From the NCBI RefSeq assembly GCF_900174485.1, contig NZ_LT837803.1, forward strand, positions 744,001-808,000: a stretch of 64,000 bases of DNA. The letters run 5' to 3'. The translations under genes were made by a program, and so were the position numbers. Below, piece by piece: positions 15,935 to 28,710 of the stretch. Below the pieces are notes generated by a model that saw nothing but the letters and a program-made list of their open reading frames with translations, made no database searches and was not told where the DNA came from. The stretch comes from Sterolibacterium denitrificans. Lineage in GTDB: Bacteria > Pseudomonadota > Gammaproteobacteria > Burkholderiales > Rhodocyclaceae. Numbering within the stretch: the first letter of the stretch is position 1; each line of letters opens with the position of its first letter.

Positions 15935-17362
15935 TCAGCCTTTCAGCTTCAGCAACAGTTCGATCAGCGCGAAAGCGCGTTTGCCATAGGGTGGCTGGAA
16001 CAGCATCTGGACTGCCGAAACCGGCCCTTGGTAGAACACCGGCCGCAGCTTGGAGAAGGTCATGAAGCCTTCGCGACCGTGGTAGTGACCCATGCCGCTG
16101 GCGCCCACGCCGCCGAAGGGCAGGTCGTGCTGGCCGACATGCAGCAGCGCGTCATTCACCGAGACGCCGCCCGACATGATGCGGCGAAGGTACCAGTCCT
16201 GCAGCTTCCGGTCATGGGTGAAGGGGTAGAAAGCCAATGGGCGCGGGTGCGCATTCACGTAATCGACGACTTCCTGCGGCTGCCGGTAGGTCTTGATCGG
16301 CAGGATGGGGCCGAAGATTTCACGCTGCATCAGCTCCATTTCATCGCTGACGTCGAGCACCAGATGCGGCACGAACTTGCGCGCGCCGGCCGCCGGCGTT
16401 TGCGCGGGCGCCAGGTTGATCAGGCGCGCGCCTTTCGCCTCCGCGTCCGCCAGCGCGGCGGTCAGGCGCTGGTAGGCGGGTTCGTCGATGATGGCGGTGT
16501 AGTCCGGGCTGTCGAGATCGGGATAGCGCGCGGCCACCAGACGCTGCGCCTGGGCGATGAATTCATCCACCTTGCCTGCGGGCAGGAACAGGTAGTCGAC
16601 CGTGGTGCAGATCTGTCCGGCATTCAGCAGCTTGACCCAGAGGATGCGCTCGGCGGCGGTCTTGAGCGGAAAGTCCGGCGCGACCACGGCGGGCGATTTG
16701 CCGCCCAGCTCCAGGGTGACGGGCGTGAGGTTCTGCGCGGCGTTCGCCATGACCGCCTGCCCGGTGCGGCTGGAGCCGGTAAACAGCAGATGGTCGAAAG
16801 GCAGTTGCGAAAAGGCCGGGCCGAGCGTGCCGCCGCCATCGTCAACGAAGAACGTCAGTTTGTCTGCGGGAAAATAGTTCGGACTCAGTTCGGCCAGCAG
16901 GCGGGCCAGATGCTGCGAGTTTTCCGACATTTTCACCATCGCCCGGTTGCCGGCGGCGAAGATGGCGATCAGCGGGCCGATGGACAGCAGCAGCGGAAAG
17001 TTCCACGGCACGATGACGCCGACGACGCCCAGCGGCTGCGGGATCAGCCGGTTGCGCGCGCCGGGGTAGGTGAGCAGATCGGCGTGGCGACGTTGCGGCT
17101 TCATCCACTTGCGCAAATGCCGGCGCGTGTCCTTGATTTCGTCGAGGGCAACGAAGAATTCGACGAACAGCGTCTCGAAATGCGAACGGTTGCCGTAATC
17201 CCGGTTGATCGCCTCGATCAGCGCCGCGCGGTTTTCCTTCAGCAGGCGCGCCAGTTGGTCGAGATCGGCGCGCCGGGTGGCGTAATCCGGTTCCGGATCG
17301 GCCAGATAGGCGGTTCTCTGGTGTTCAAGACAGGTTTTCAAATCGGCGGGAAGCTGAGACAT
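15935..17362 (-). CDS. Coniferyl-aldehyde-type NAD(P)-dependent aldehyde dehydrogenase
   Basis: A 475-residue class-3-like aldehyde dehydrogenase. Catalytic residues are N121 (PWNFP), E218 (TLELGGKSP) and C252 (NAGQICTTVDY). The sequence IPQPLGVVGVIVPWNFP and the C-terminal membrane-associating LIELLLKLKG-type tail match coniferyl aldehyde dehydrogenase and other long-chain or aromatic aldehyde dehydrogenases. The ATG at 17362 follows a GAGG site; the upstream in-frame extension lacks family similarity. Oxidation of an aromatic or fatty aldehyde to the acid is expected; the true substrate is unknown. Confidence 0.9.
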   Translation of the reverse strand: MSQLPADLKTCLEHQRTAYLADPEPDYATRRADLDQLARLLKENRAALIEAINRDYGNRSHFETLFVEFFVALDEIKDTRRHLRKWMKPQRRHADLLTYPGARNRLIPQPLGVVGVIVPWNFPLLLSIGPLIAIFAAGNRAMVKMSENSQHLARLLAELSPNYFPADKLTFFVDDGGGTLGPAFSQLPFDHLLFTGSSRTGQAVMANAAQNLTPVTLELGGKSPAVVAPDFPLKTAAERILWVKLLNAGQICTTVDYLFLPAGKVDEFIAQAQRLVAARYPDLDSPDYTAIIDEPAYQRLTAALADAEAKGARLINLAPAQTPAAGARKFVPHLVLDVSDEMELMQREIFGPILPIKTYRQPQEVVDYVNAHPRPLAFYPFTHDRKLQDWYLRRIMSGGVSVNDALLHVGQHDLPFGGVGASGMGHYHGREGFMTFSKLRPVFYQGPVSAVQMLFQPPYGKRAFALIELLLKLKG

Positions 17363-17585
17363 GGCATACCTCGCGGAGCAGGCGGGAAACAGGATGAAAA
17401 TCCGGCGCAATGAGCACGTGTCGAGCATCGCATGCTAACGCATAAAGCGGCATGCCGGAAGCCATGGGCGCTATGGGCGGCGTGTGATTTGCTGTGAGCA
17501 GGGATGACCGGCGGATGCGCAATCGGTTATCCTGAGCGGCTCCACATCGACGCGGGGCAGGCTGCTGCGCAGCGCTTTTTCTATC

Positions 17586-18590
17586 ATGACGAACAAATCG
17601 CAAGTCCGCTCCGGCAGACGTCGGCGCAAGCTGGGCATTGCCCTGGGCGGTGGCTCGGCGCGCGGCTGGGCGCATATCGGCGTCCTGCGGGCGCTGGAAG
17701 AATTGGGCGTGCGCCCCGATCTGGTCTGCGGCACGTCGATCGGCGCACTGGTGGGTGCTGCCTATGCGGTGGGCGAACTCGATCGCCTGGAAGACTGGGT
17801 GCGCGGCATGGGCGTGGGCGATGTCCTGCGCTTCCTGGATTTTCGTCTGTCGGCGGGGTTGCTCAAGGGCGAGCGCCTGACGCAATACTTGCGCGACAAC
17901 TTCAGCGACCTGCCGATCGAAGACATGCCCATGCCGTTTGCCGCGGTGGCGACGGCCTTGTCGACGGGTGCGGAAATCTGGCTGCGTGAAGGCTCGACCA
18001 TGGATGCGGTGCGCGCCTCGATTGCCTTGCCGGGCATCTTCACGCCGATCATGAGCGAAGGCCGGGTGCTGGTGGATGGCGGGTTGGTGAATCCCGTGCC
18101 GGTATCGCTGGCGCGCGCGATGGGGGCCGACGTGGTGATTGCCGTGGATCTCAACAGCGATGTGCTGGGCCGCTATCTGAATGTGAATGGACCAGCGGCG
18201 GATGAAGCCGATGAAATACAGGATGCGATGGCGGCAACGATGGCAACCGAGGCAATCGAGGATGAGCCATCCGACAACGACGATGCGGGCTTTGTCCGGC
18301 GGCTGAAGTCCGGCCTGGACAATCTATTGGCGGAGCGTGCCGCCAGCAAGTCCGAAATGCCATCGATGTTCAGCGTGCTGGCTTCCAGCCTGAACATCAT
18401 GCAGGTGCGCATTTCGCGCAGCCGCATGGCCGGCGATCCGCCGGACGCCTTGATCACTCCCCGGCTTGGCCATATGTCGCTGTACGATTTTCATCGTGGC
18501 GCGGAAGCCATCGAAGAAGGCCGTCGCGCGGCCATTGCGGCCCTGCCCCAATTCGTACCGCTGGGTCTGACGCATCAACCGGCAGACTGA
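17586..18590 (+). CDS. Patatin-like phospholipase (RssA-type)
   Basis: A 334-residue serine hydrolase with the patatin oxyanion loop GGGSARG (21-27), nucleophile S51 in GTSIG, and catalytic D164 in VDGGLVNPVP. An Arg/Lys-rich N-terminus precedes the domain and there is no signal peptide, so the protein is cytoplasmic or peripheral. RssA-type proteins are conserved lipid acyl hydrolases of uncertain substrate. Residues 200-245 form an acidic, low-complexity insertion (DEADEIQDAMAATMATEAIE) not typical of the core. It converges with the DUF1329 gene. Confidence 0.92.
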   Translation: MTNKSQVRSGRRRRKLGIALGGGSARGWAHIGVLRALEELGVRPDLVCGTSIGALVGAAYAVGELDRLEDWVRGMGVGDVLRFLDFRLSAGLLKGERLTQYLRDNFSDLPIEDMPMPFAAVATALSTGAEIWLREGSTMDAVRASIALPGIFTPIMSEGRVLVDGGLVNPVPVSLARAMGADVVIAVDLNSDVLGRYLNVNGPAADEADEIQDAMAATMATEAIEDEPSDNDDAGFVRRLKSGLDNLLAERAASKSEMPSMFSVLASSLNIMQVRISRSRMAGDPPDALITPRLGHMSLYDFHRGAEAIEEGRRAAIAALPQFVPLGLTHQPAD

Positions 18591-18644
18591 AAGGTGAATG
18601 GCGGGTGGTGGGCTGTGGGCTCGGCAAGAAAACAAACAAGAAGA

Positions 18645-18685
18645 ACGCAACAAGAAAAACGCCCCGGCCTGTGAAGGTCCGGGGC
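18645..18685 (-). terminator. Rho-independent terminator of the DUF1329 gene
   Basis: Read on the minus strand, GCCCCGGACC pairs with GGCCGGGGC around TTCACA, followed by GTTTTTCTTGTT. It lies 42 bp beyond the DUF1329 stop. Confidence 0.85.
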
Positions 18686-18727
18686 GCAGGTCTTGCAGGT
18701 ATCCGCGGTTGATCGTTGGATCGTTGA

Positions 18728-20119
18728 TCAGTAACCGCTGACCTTCATGTTGTCGGTCGAGTAGAACTCGACCTTGGCGTACTCGGCGCCCGGCTGGTCG
18801 ATGACCAGATGCTTGTCCTTGCCCTGCAGCAGATCGAAGGCCGTGTAGGTGCCGGAAATCAGATCGTGGTAGAAGGCGCTGCCCTGGGCGAACACCTTCG
18901 GGCCGGGGGCGTAGAAGTTGTTGATCCAGTTGTAGCGCCACAGATTGCCCTGGGCATCGTAGATGTCGGACATCACGTACAGCCAGGTGTCCTCGTCGGC
19001 ATACAGCACGCGGGTCGGATAGAGGTGGCGGTAGCCTTCCTTCAGCTTGCCTTCCAGCACATGCACGCGATGCAGTTCCCAGCGCACGAAGTCGGGATTC
19101 TCATGGCCGGGCTTGAGCAGGTTGGCGTACTTGTTCTCACCCGCCGCCTTGCCTTCGAGCTTGAAGTTGTTGTATGGGATGTACATCTCCTTCTTGCCCA
19201 CCAGCTTCCAGTTGTAACGCTCGGCCGAACCGTTGTACATGCGCACTTCATCGACGGTCACGGTGTTGGAGGTCGAAGGAATCGGGCTGTCGAAGCCGAA
19301 GCCCGGCGCCTGACGCACGCGACGCACCGCCGGGATGTACTGCCAGGCCAGACGGGCGCCTTCTTCCATGGTGAAGTTGTCCATGGTCTTGACGACGGAG
19401 CCCTTGTCGCGCAGCGGCATCAGGGTGAGGAGACGCGTATGCGCCGAGATGCCCTCATGCGGCTTGCCGCGCAGCGCGGGGTCGTTGCGGCGGCAGTACT
19501 GCCACATCTGCTGCTGGCCCCAGGTGATGTTGCCGTTCGGATAGACCACGGCGGCATCCTCGTCGCGGAACTCGACGTTGACGATGGTCGGGAACATGCC
19601 GTTCCACACCGCCTCAAGCCCGGATTTCGGGAAGGGGAAGGGAATCACGCCCATGCCGTAATTGTTGAGCGTCTTGCCATTGGCGCCAAGCTCGGTCGTG
19701 GCGCCGTTCTTGGCAACCGTGGTGCAGACTGAATCCTCCATGCGGAAATCGCGATGCGAGGGATAGACGTGCATCTTGTAGGTGTTCGGGTACTTCTTGA
19801 ACATCGCCTGCTGGCCGGGCGAGAGCTTGTCGGCGTATTGCGCCAGGTTCTGCGCGGTGATGGTGAACAGCGGCTTCTCGTTGGCATACGGGTCGATCGG
19901 ATGCTTGCCGATTTCGGTGGTCATGCCGGGGCCCGGGCCGAGCCACTTGCCGGTGAATTCAGCCACGCCGCTGGCCGAGCCAGCTTTTTCGGCACCCATG
20001 CAGGTCAGGTCCTTGCCCAGCCGGGCGAGCTCTTCCGGCGTTGCCTTGGCATGGACGGTACCGGCGGCACCCAGCATGGCGGCTACGGAAACTGCGATTT
20101 TCAGATACTTGAATTCCAT
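18728..20119 (-). CDS. DUF1329 exported protein
   Basis: A 463-residue secreted protein with a signal peptide ending AGTVHA (about residue 24). The body contains DUF1329 features such as GVIPFPFPKSGLEAVWN, RRVRQAPGFGFD and a late DTWLYVMSDIYDAQGNLWR region. DUF1329 proteins are LolB-fold-like outer-membrane-associated proteins that occur, usually beside DUF1302 and RND transporters, in steroid, phenol and hydrocarbon degraders. Here the gene stands alone with its own -10-like box and terminator. ATG 20119 has a GGGGGAG ribosome site. Role in hydrophobic substrate uptake is inference from family context. Confidence 0.9.
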   Translation of the reverse strand: MEFKYLKIAVSVAAMLGAAGTVHAKATPEELARLGKDLTCMGAEKAGSASGVAEFTGKWLGPGPGMTTEIGKHPIDPYANEKPLFTITAQNLAQYADKLSPGQQAMFKKYPNTYKMHVYPSHRDFRMEDSVCTTVAKNGATTELGANGKTLNNYGMGVIPFPFPKSGLEAVWNGMFPTIVNVEFRDEDAAVVYPNGNITWGQQQMWQYCRRNDPALRGKPHEGISAHTRLLTLMPLRDKGSVVKTMDNFTMEEGARLAWQYIPAVRRVRQAPGFGFDSPIPSTSNTVTVDEVRMYNGSAERYNWKLVGKKEMYIPYNNFKLEGKAAGENKYANLLKPGHENPDFVRWELHRVHVLEGKLKEGYRHLYPTRVLYADEDTWLYVMSDIYDAQGNLWRYNWINNFYAPGPKVFAQGSAFYHDLISGTYTAFDLLQGKDKHLVIDQPGAEYAKVEFYSTDNMKVSGY

Positions 20120-20253
20120 TGTTACTCCCCCGACTTGATTTTGTTGCTTATAAGAAAACAGAAGGAACCAATCTCTTCCCTTGCCAAAGGGCTTCAGCGC
20201 TGCTGAACGCATAGAGAGGCACTGGCGTGCCGGATGCCGAAGCTGGCAAGAAA

Positions 20254-20282
20254 ATTATAGCCACAAAAAATTGACCAAGTGA
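20254..20282 (-). promoter_or_regulatory. Promoter candidate for the DUF1329 gene
   Basis: On the minus strand a perfect TATAAT lies at 20259-20254, preceded by TTGGTCAATTTTTTG, an AT-rich spacer with only a weak -35. It is about 135 bp upstream of the start. The rest of the 270-bp gap shows nothing else firm. Confidence 0.4.
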
Positions 20283-20358
20283 GTAATTTCTTTGTAACAC
20301 GAGATTTCATGGGTGCAGTCACGCCACAATATACCCGCGCACCCGTGATACCGGATGC

Positions 20359-20382
20359 GCCTTGCCTGAGCCTGGGCAAGGC
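20359..20382 (-). terminator. Hairpin after the YheS-like gene
   Basis: GCCTTGCC and GGCAAGGC form a perfect 8-bp stem with an 8-nt loop, 10 bp past the stop of the leftward ABC-F gene. No T-run follows on that strand. Confidence 0.5.
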
Positions 20383-20391
20383 CTGGCTTAT

Positions 20392-22313
<1,922 letters not shown>

Positions 22314-22317
<4 letters not shown>

Positions 22318-22922
22318 GCGCCGCCCCGTTCGCGCCAGGCCTGATCCATGTCGATGAAGACGAAGGGGCCTTGCTGGGCAGGAAACTTGCCGCGCCGTTC
22401 CGCGTAAGCGGCTTCCAGCGCGGCCAGGTCGGCCGCTTCGTCGCCCGTCGGCTGATAAAAGCCGATGATGCCCACTTCGCGCCGGGCGTAATCGATGCAG
22501 CCCAGCGCCAGAGGCACTTCAGCCGTCAAGGCCAGGCGGTAGAAGCCGCTCTTCAGATGATTCACCGTGCCGCGCGTGCCTTCCGGCGTGATCGCCAGAT
22601 AGAAACGCGCATGGTTTGCATAGGCCTGCACCATTTGCTCGACGAAACCGGTGCGCTCGCGCCGGTTTACCGGCACGCCGCCCAGCGCCCGGAAGAAAGG
22701 CCCGGCCAGGCCGGCGAACAGCGTGTCCTTGGCGGCCCAGCGGATCGGCAGGCGCGAAGCAAAACGGAACAGGATGCCGATGATGAAATCCCAGTTCGAG
22801 GTATGCGGATAGACCATGATCACCGCCTTGGCCGTGCTCATCGGCGGTTCGATCACGCGCCAGCCAGCCAGGCGCAGCGCCCCGCGGCACAACCAGGAAA
22901 AAAGATTCCAGCCCGAGTTCAT
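22314..22922 (-). CDS. Lysophospholipid-type acyltransferase
   Basis: A 202-residue protein with the glycerolipid acyltransferase motif HX4D (HTSNWD, about 37-42), a GGVPVNRRER segment (motif II-like) and TPEGTRG (motif III). It lacks a clear signal peptide but has an N-terminal hydrophobic patch. It likely transfers an acyl chain from acyl-CoA or ACP to a lysophospholipid or other glycerol lipid. It is sandwiched between two ABC-F genes and overlaps the downstream one by four bases, so all three are probably one unit. The acceptor is unknown. Confidence 0.88.
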
Positions 22923-22926
22923 GCGC

Positions 22927-24534
<1,608 letters not shown>

Positions 24535-24730
24535 GGTATGTGTATCCTGTTTCTATATTCTGTATTCCGCCCGGGATGAGCGGCCGCCAGAGCGCAGGCA
24601 TGACCCGGCAGCTAGCAGGCGGCATGAAGCCGGACATTTTATCCGGTTTGCCGTGATTACGCGGGATACAGGCGCATTTGCCGGTCGGCCGCGGCGGGTT
24701 TTTCCACCCAGGCCGCGCCACTTCGCGCCA

Positions 24731-24758
24731 TTTGCCAAACCCCAACATCCTTTATACT
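24731..24758 (+). promoter_or_regulatory. Sigma-70 promoter candidate for dcd
   Basis: TTTGCC (24731-24736) and TATACT (24753-24758) are 16 bp apart, 38 bp upstream of the dcd ATG in an otherwise GC-rich 261-bp divergent gap. Confidence 0.5.
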
Positions 24759-24795
24759 GGGCGCCTCTTTTCCCCTGACCCGATCACCCGCGCGC

Positions 24796-25362
24796 ATGAC
24801 CATCAAATCCGACAAATGGATTCGCCGCATGGCGGAAACCTACCAGATGATCGAGCCTTTCGAGCCCGGCCAGGTGCGCGAGATCGACGGCCGGCGCATC
24901 GTCTCCTATGGCACGTCCAGCTATGGTTACGACATCCGCTGCTCGAACGAATTCAAGCTGTTCACCAACATCAACAGCACCATCGTCGATCCGAAGAACT
25001 TCGACCAGAACTCCTTCGTCGAGGTCAATGCCGATCACTGCATCATCCCGCCGAATTCCTTCGCCCTGGCGCGCACCGTCGAGTATTTCCGCATCCCGCG
25101 CAATGTGCTGACCGTCTGTCTGGGCAAGAGCACCTACGCGCGCTGCGGCATCATCGTCAATGTCACACCCTTCGAGCCGGAGTGGGAAGGTTACGTGACG
25201 CTGGAATTCTCCAACACCACGCCGCTGCCCGCCAAGATCTACGCCGGCGAAGGCTGCGCCCAGGTGCTGTTCTTCGAATCCGACGAAGTCTGCGAGACGT
25301 CTTACAAGGATCGCGGCGGCAAGTATCAGGGCCAGGTCGGCGTCACGCTGCCCAAGATATAG
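24796..25362 (+). CDS. dcd: dCTP deaminase
   Basis: Dcd deaminates dCTP to dUTP for thymidylate synthesis. The 188-residue length is normal. Hallmarks are SYGYDIRCS (about 41-49), [10 protein letters not shown] (active-site Ser/Arg) and [14 protein letters not shown] with the catalytic glutamate, followed by the nucleotide-binding [19 protein letters not shown]-type tail (core [10 protein letters not shown]). It starts a rightward stretch with the PLP decarboxylase 131 bp on. Confidence 0.97.
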   Translation: MTIKSDKWIRRMAETYQMIEPFEPGQVREIDGRRIVSYGTSSYGYDIRCSNEFKLFTNINSTIVDPKNFDQNSFVEVNADHCIIPPNSFALARTVEYFRIPRNVLTVCLGKSTYARCGIIVNVTPFEPEWEGYVTLEFSNTTPLPAKIYAGEGCAQVLFFESDEVCETSYKDRGGKYQGQVGVTLPKI

Positions 25363-25403
25363 TCCTGCAGGGATTTGGGTTTCCTTCGGTCATGAGGGGG
25401 TGA

Positions 25404-25425
25404 GGAACGTACGTTGCGTACTTCC
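25404..25425 (+). promoter_or_regulatory. Imperfect inverted repeat before the decarboxylase gene
   Basis: GGAACGTACG and CGTACTTCC form about nine paired bases with a one-base bulge and a TTG loop, 68 bp ahead of the decarboxylase start. It could be an operator or an mRNA hairpin; no T-run follows. Confidence 0.3.
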
Positions 25426-25493
25426 GTATTTCCACACGCGCCGATTCACGATTCGCTTCTTCCACTCACTCCTTACTCCGCACGGAGCCCTCC

Positions 25494-27746
25494 ATGAAAT
25501 TCCGCTTTCCCGTCGTTATCATCGACGAAGATTTCCGTTCCGAGAATGCTTCCGGTCTGGGTATCCGTGCGCTGGCGAATGCCATCGAGGCGGAGGGCAT
25601 GGAAGTGCTCGGCGTGACCAGCTATGGTGATCTGGCTTCCTTCGCCCAGCAGCAAAGCCGCGCTTCGGCCTTCATCCTTTCGGTGGATGACGAGGAGCTG
25701 GCGCACGAGGAAGAGGAAACGATTGCCGAGTTGCGCGCCTTCGTCAATGAAATCCGTGCCAAGAATGCCGAGATTCCGCTCTTCCTGCACGGCGAGACGC
25801 GCACCAGCCGGCACATCCCCAACGACATCCTGCGCGAGCTGCACGGCTTCATCCACATGTACGAGGATACGCCGGAGTTCATCGCGCGCAGCATCAAGCG
25901 CGAGGTCAAGGACTATCTCGATTCGCTGCCGCCGCCGTTCTTCCGCGCCCTGGTGAATTACGCCGGTGACGGCTCCTATTCCTGGCATTGCCCGGGGCAT
26001 TCCGGCGGCGTGGCTTTCCTGAAGAGTCCGGTCGGCCAGATGTTCCACCAGTTCTTCGGCGAGAACATGCTGCGCGCCGACGTCTGCAACGCCGTCGAGG
26101 AGCTCGGCCAGTTGCTCGACCATACCGGCCCGGTCGCCGCTTCCGAGCGCAATGCGGCGCGTATCTTCAACTGCGACCATCTCTACTTCGTCACCAACGG
26201 CACTTCGACCTCGAACAAGATCGTCTGGCATTCGACGGTCGCGCCCGGCGACATCGTCATCGTCGATCGCAACTGCCACAAGTCCATCCTGCACTCCATC
26301 ATCATGACCGGCGCGATCCCGGTGTTCCTGATGCCGACGCGCAACAACTACGGCATCATCGGGCCGATTCCGAAGGAAGAGTTCAGTTGGCAGAACATCC
26401 AGAGGAAGATCGCCGCCCATCCCTTCGCCAGCCAGGTGCAGGGCAAGCCGCGCGTGCTGACCATCACCCAGAGCACTTACGACGGTATTCTCTACAACGT
26501 CGAGGATATCAAGGCGGAGCTCGATGGCAGGATCGACACGCTGCACTTCGACGAAGCCTGGCTGCCGCACGCCGCCTTCCATGATTTTTACGGCGACTAC
26601 CACGCTATCGGCGCCGACCGGCCGCGCTGCCGGGAGTCGATGGTGTTTTCGACGCAATCGACGCACAAGCTGCTTGCCGGTCTGTCGCAGGCTTCGCAGA
26701 TCCTCGTCCAGGATGCCGAGAACGGCAAACTCGACCGCGACGTGTTCAATGAGGCCTATCTCATGCACACCTCGACCTCGCCGCAGTATTCGATCATCGC
26801 CTCCTGCGACGTCGCCGCGGCAATGATGGAAGCGCCGGGCGGCACCGCGCTGGTCGAGGAGTCGATTGCCGAAGCGCTCAACTTCCGCCGTGCCATGCGC
26901 AAGGTCGACAAGGAGTGGGGAACCGACTGGTGGTTCCAGGTGTGGGGGCCGAGCGATCTTTCCGAGGAAGGCATCGAGGAACGCGAAGCCTGGATGCTCA
27001 AGGCCGGCGACCGCTGGCATGGTTTCGGCAATCTCGCCAAGGGTTTCAATCTGCTCGATCCGATCAAGGCCACGGTGATCACGCCGGGCCTGGACGTCGG
27101 CGGCGATTTCTCCGACGACATCGGCATCCCCGCCGCCATCGTCACCAAATATCTCGCCGAGCATGGAGTGATCGTCGAGAAGTGCGGCCTCTACAGCTTC
27201 TTCATCATGTTCACCATCGGCATCACCAAGGGCCGCTGGAATACCCTGGTGACCGCGCTGCAGCAGTTCAAGGACGATTACGACAGCAATCAGCCGCTGT
27301 GGCGCGCGCTGCCGGAGTTCGTCACCAAGCATCCGCGCTATGAGCGCGTCGGCCTGAAGGATCTATGCATCCTGATCCATACCGTCTACAAGGGCAACGA
27401 CGTGGCGCGTCTGACCACCGAAATGTACCTGTCCGACATGGTGCCGGCGATGCGTCCGGCCGATGCCTTTGCCCGCATGGCCCACCGCGAGATCGACCGG
27501 GTCGCCATCGACGAACTCGAGGGACGCATCACCAGCGTGCTGCTGACGCCTTATCCGCCCGGCATTCCGCTGCTGATTCCCGGCGAGCGCTTCAACCGCA
27601 CCATCGTCCGCTACCTGCAGTTCGCCCGCGACTTCAACGAACGCTTCCCCGGCTTCGAGACCGACATCCACGGCCTGGTCAAGGAAGTGGATATGGACAG
27701 CGGCAAGGTGAACTACTACGTGGATTGCGTGCGTCAGGACGTCTAG
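25494..27746 (+). CDS. Orn/Lys/Arg decarboxylase, fold-type I, large form
   Basis: A 750-residue PLP enzyme with an N-terminal response-regulator-like wing domain (about 1-125), the PLP domain and a C-terminal domain, as in inducible arginine, lysine and ornithine decarboxylases. The PLP lysine is K392 in STHKLLAGLSQ. Other hallmarks are WHCPGHSGG (about 162-170), NGTSTSNK, and LHFDEAWLPHA. The product would be agmatine, cadaverine or putrescine; arginine is most often proposed for betaproteobacterial members, but I cannot fix the substrate. ATG has GGAG upstream. Polyamine supply or acid response are the likely roles. Confidence 0.92.
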   Translation: MKFRFPVVIIDEDFRSENASGLGIRALANAIEAEGMEVLGVTSYGDLASFAQQQSRASAFILSVDDEELAHEEEETIAELRAFVNEIRAKNAEIPLFLHGETRTSRHIPNDILRELHGFIHMYEDTPEFIARSIKREVKDYLDSLPPPFFRALVNYAGDGSYSWHCPGHSGGVAFLKSPVGQMFHQFFGENMLRADVCNAVEELGQLLDHTGPVAASERNAARIFNCDHLYFVTNGTSTSNKIVWHSTVAPGDIVIVDRNCHKSILHSIIMTGAIPVFLMPTRNNYGIIGPIPKEEFSWQNIQRKIAAHPFASQVQGKPRVLTITQSTYDGILYNVEDIKAELDGRIDTLHFDEAWLPHAAFHDFYGDYHAIGADRPRCRESMVFSTQSTHKLLAGLSQASQILVQDAENGKLDRDVFNEAYLMHTSTSPQYSIIASCDVAAAMMEAPGGTALVEESIAEALNFRRAMRKVDKEWGTDWWFQVWGPSDLSEEGIEEREAWMLKAGDRWHGFGNLAKGFNLLDPIKATVITPGLDVGGDFSDDIGIPAAIVTKYLAEHGVIVEKCGLYSFFIMFTIGITKGRWNTLVTALQQFKDDYDSNQPLWRALPEFVTKHPRYERVGLKDLCILIHTVYKGNDVARLTTEMYLSDMVPAMRPADAFARMAHREIDRVAIDELEGRITSVLLTPYPPGIPLLIPGERFNRTIVRYLQFARDFNERFPGFETDIHGLVKEVDMDSGKVNYYVDCVRQDV

Positions 27747-27795
27747 TGTAGTGTTGCGTTGCACGCTGATTGGTGCATAAAGAACCATACATTTG

Positions 27796-27857
27796 TCGTC
27801 CCCGCGAAAGCGGGGACCCAGGTACGTACTGGATTCCCGCCTGCGCGGGAATGACGA
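27796..27857. repeat. Dispersed inverted-repeat element, copy 2
   Basis: CCCCGCGAAAGCGGGG and TTCCCGCCTGCGCGGGAA hairpins flank a short GTACGTA-type spacer and end in ATGACGA. It is nearly the same as the copy at 33478-33539. It lies in the gap between the convergent decarboxylase and folA genes. Confidence 0.88.
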
Positions 27858-27937
27858 AGCTAATATTTATATATTCCGTCAAGAATGCAGCACGACACTA
27901 GCAGCGCCGCGCGGCTTTCAATGCTCCGACTGCGGCC

Positions 27938-28435
27938 TCAACTGCGTTCGTAAGTCACGAAGGCATAGTCGAAACCTGCTTCGGCGCGGTGCCGTTCGCG
28001 TGAGGTTTCCCGCCAGATGCGCTGGTCGACGGCCGGGAAACGGGCATCGCCGGCGAAATCCCGGTCGATTTCGGTGAGCTGCAGGCGTTGTGCGAGCGGC
28101 AGGGCCAGGCGGTAGATTTCGGCGCCGCCGATGACGAAAATTTCCTGGTCTTCTTCGCGCGCTGCAGCGGCGATGGCCTGTTCCAGCGTGCTGGCCGTCG
28201 TCGCGCCGCTGGCGACATACTGCGGATCGCGGCTGATGACGATGTTGCTGCGTCCCGGCAGCGGGCGGCCGAGCGACTCCCAGGTCTTGCGCCCCATGAT
28301 GACCGGATGGCCGAGGGTCAGCGCCTTGAAGCGCCTGAGGTCTTCGGGCAGGCGCCAGGGCAGGGCGTTGTCGAGGCCGATCACGCCGTTGCGGGCGACG
28401 GCGGCGATCAGGGTCAGATGGGGCGAGGGAGGCAT
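27938..28435 (-). CDS. folA: Dihydrofolate reductase
   Basis: FolA reduces dihydrofolate to tetrahydrofolate with NADPH. The 165-residue product has IAAVARNGVIGLDNALPW, LPEDLRRFK, the NADPH-site GRKTWESLGRPLPGR segment (short form MGRKTWES) and FVIGGAEIYRLALP. It starts at an ATG 16 codons before the substrate-site LPWRLPED region as usual. No thyA neighbour is present in the window. It diverges from the DUF2802 gene over a 275-bp gap that contains only a 9-bp tandem repeat. Confidence 0.96.
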   Translation of the reverse strand: MPPSPHLTLIAAVARNGVIGLDNALPWRLPEDLRRFKALTLGHPVIMGRKTWESLGRPLPGRSNIVISRDPQYVASGATTASTLEQAIAAAAREEDQEIFVIGGAEIYRLALPLAQRLQLTEIDRDFAGDARFPAVDQRIWRETSRERHRAEAGFDYAFVTYERS

Positions 28436-28576
28436 GTCGCGGCTCTTGCATGGAGGAGAGCGGCGGATTATCCCATCAAGCCGGTTCCGGAGCGGCAGTC
28501 GCCGGGAAACATGGGAGAATTCCGCGGTTGTTCGCCCTATTGCCGGCCGGGTGGCCGGTTATCATCGGCGAGTTTG

Positions 28577-28612
28577 GCGCATTGTGCGCATCGTGCGAAT
28601 TGTGCGGGTGTC
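28577..28612. repeat. Four imperfect 9-bp tandem units
   Basis: Units GCGCATTGT, GCGCATCGT, GCGAATTGT and GCGGGTGTC follow one another in the folA/DUF2802 divergent gap. The first three differ by one or two bases. It may be slippage-derived or a multi-site operator. Confidence 0.55.
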
Positions 28613-28710
28613 GTGGGGCGCCCACGGTTCCATGACTGGCGCGGTTGCCAGCGCAGGCCCGGAAACAGAGCAGCGGAAACGCAGAGAACGCGATAAACGG
28701 ACGACACATT

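Noticed and set aside
15527-17413. 628-codon plus-strand frame opposite the aldehyde dehydrogenase
   Set aside because: Antisense shadow of a gene with all three catalytic dehydrogenase residues.
17470-17490. Second sigma-54 promoter match ahead of the patatin gene
   Set aside because: It has GG-N10-GC spacing but lacks most other consensus positions, so it is likely chance.
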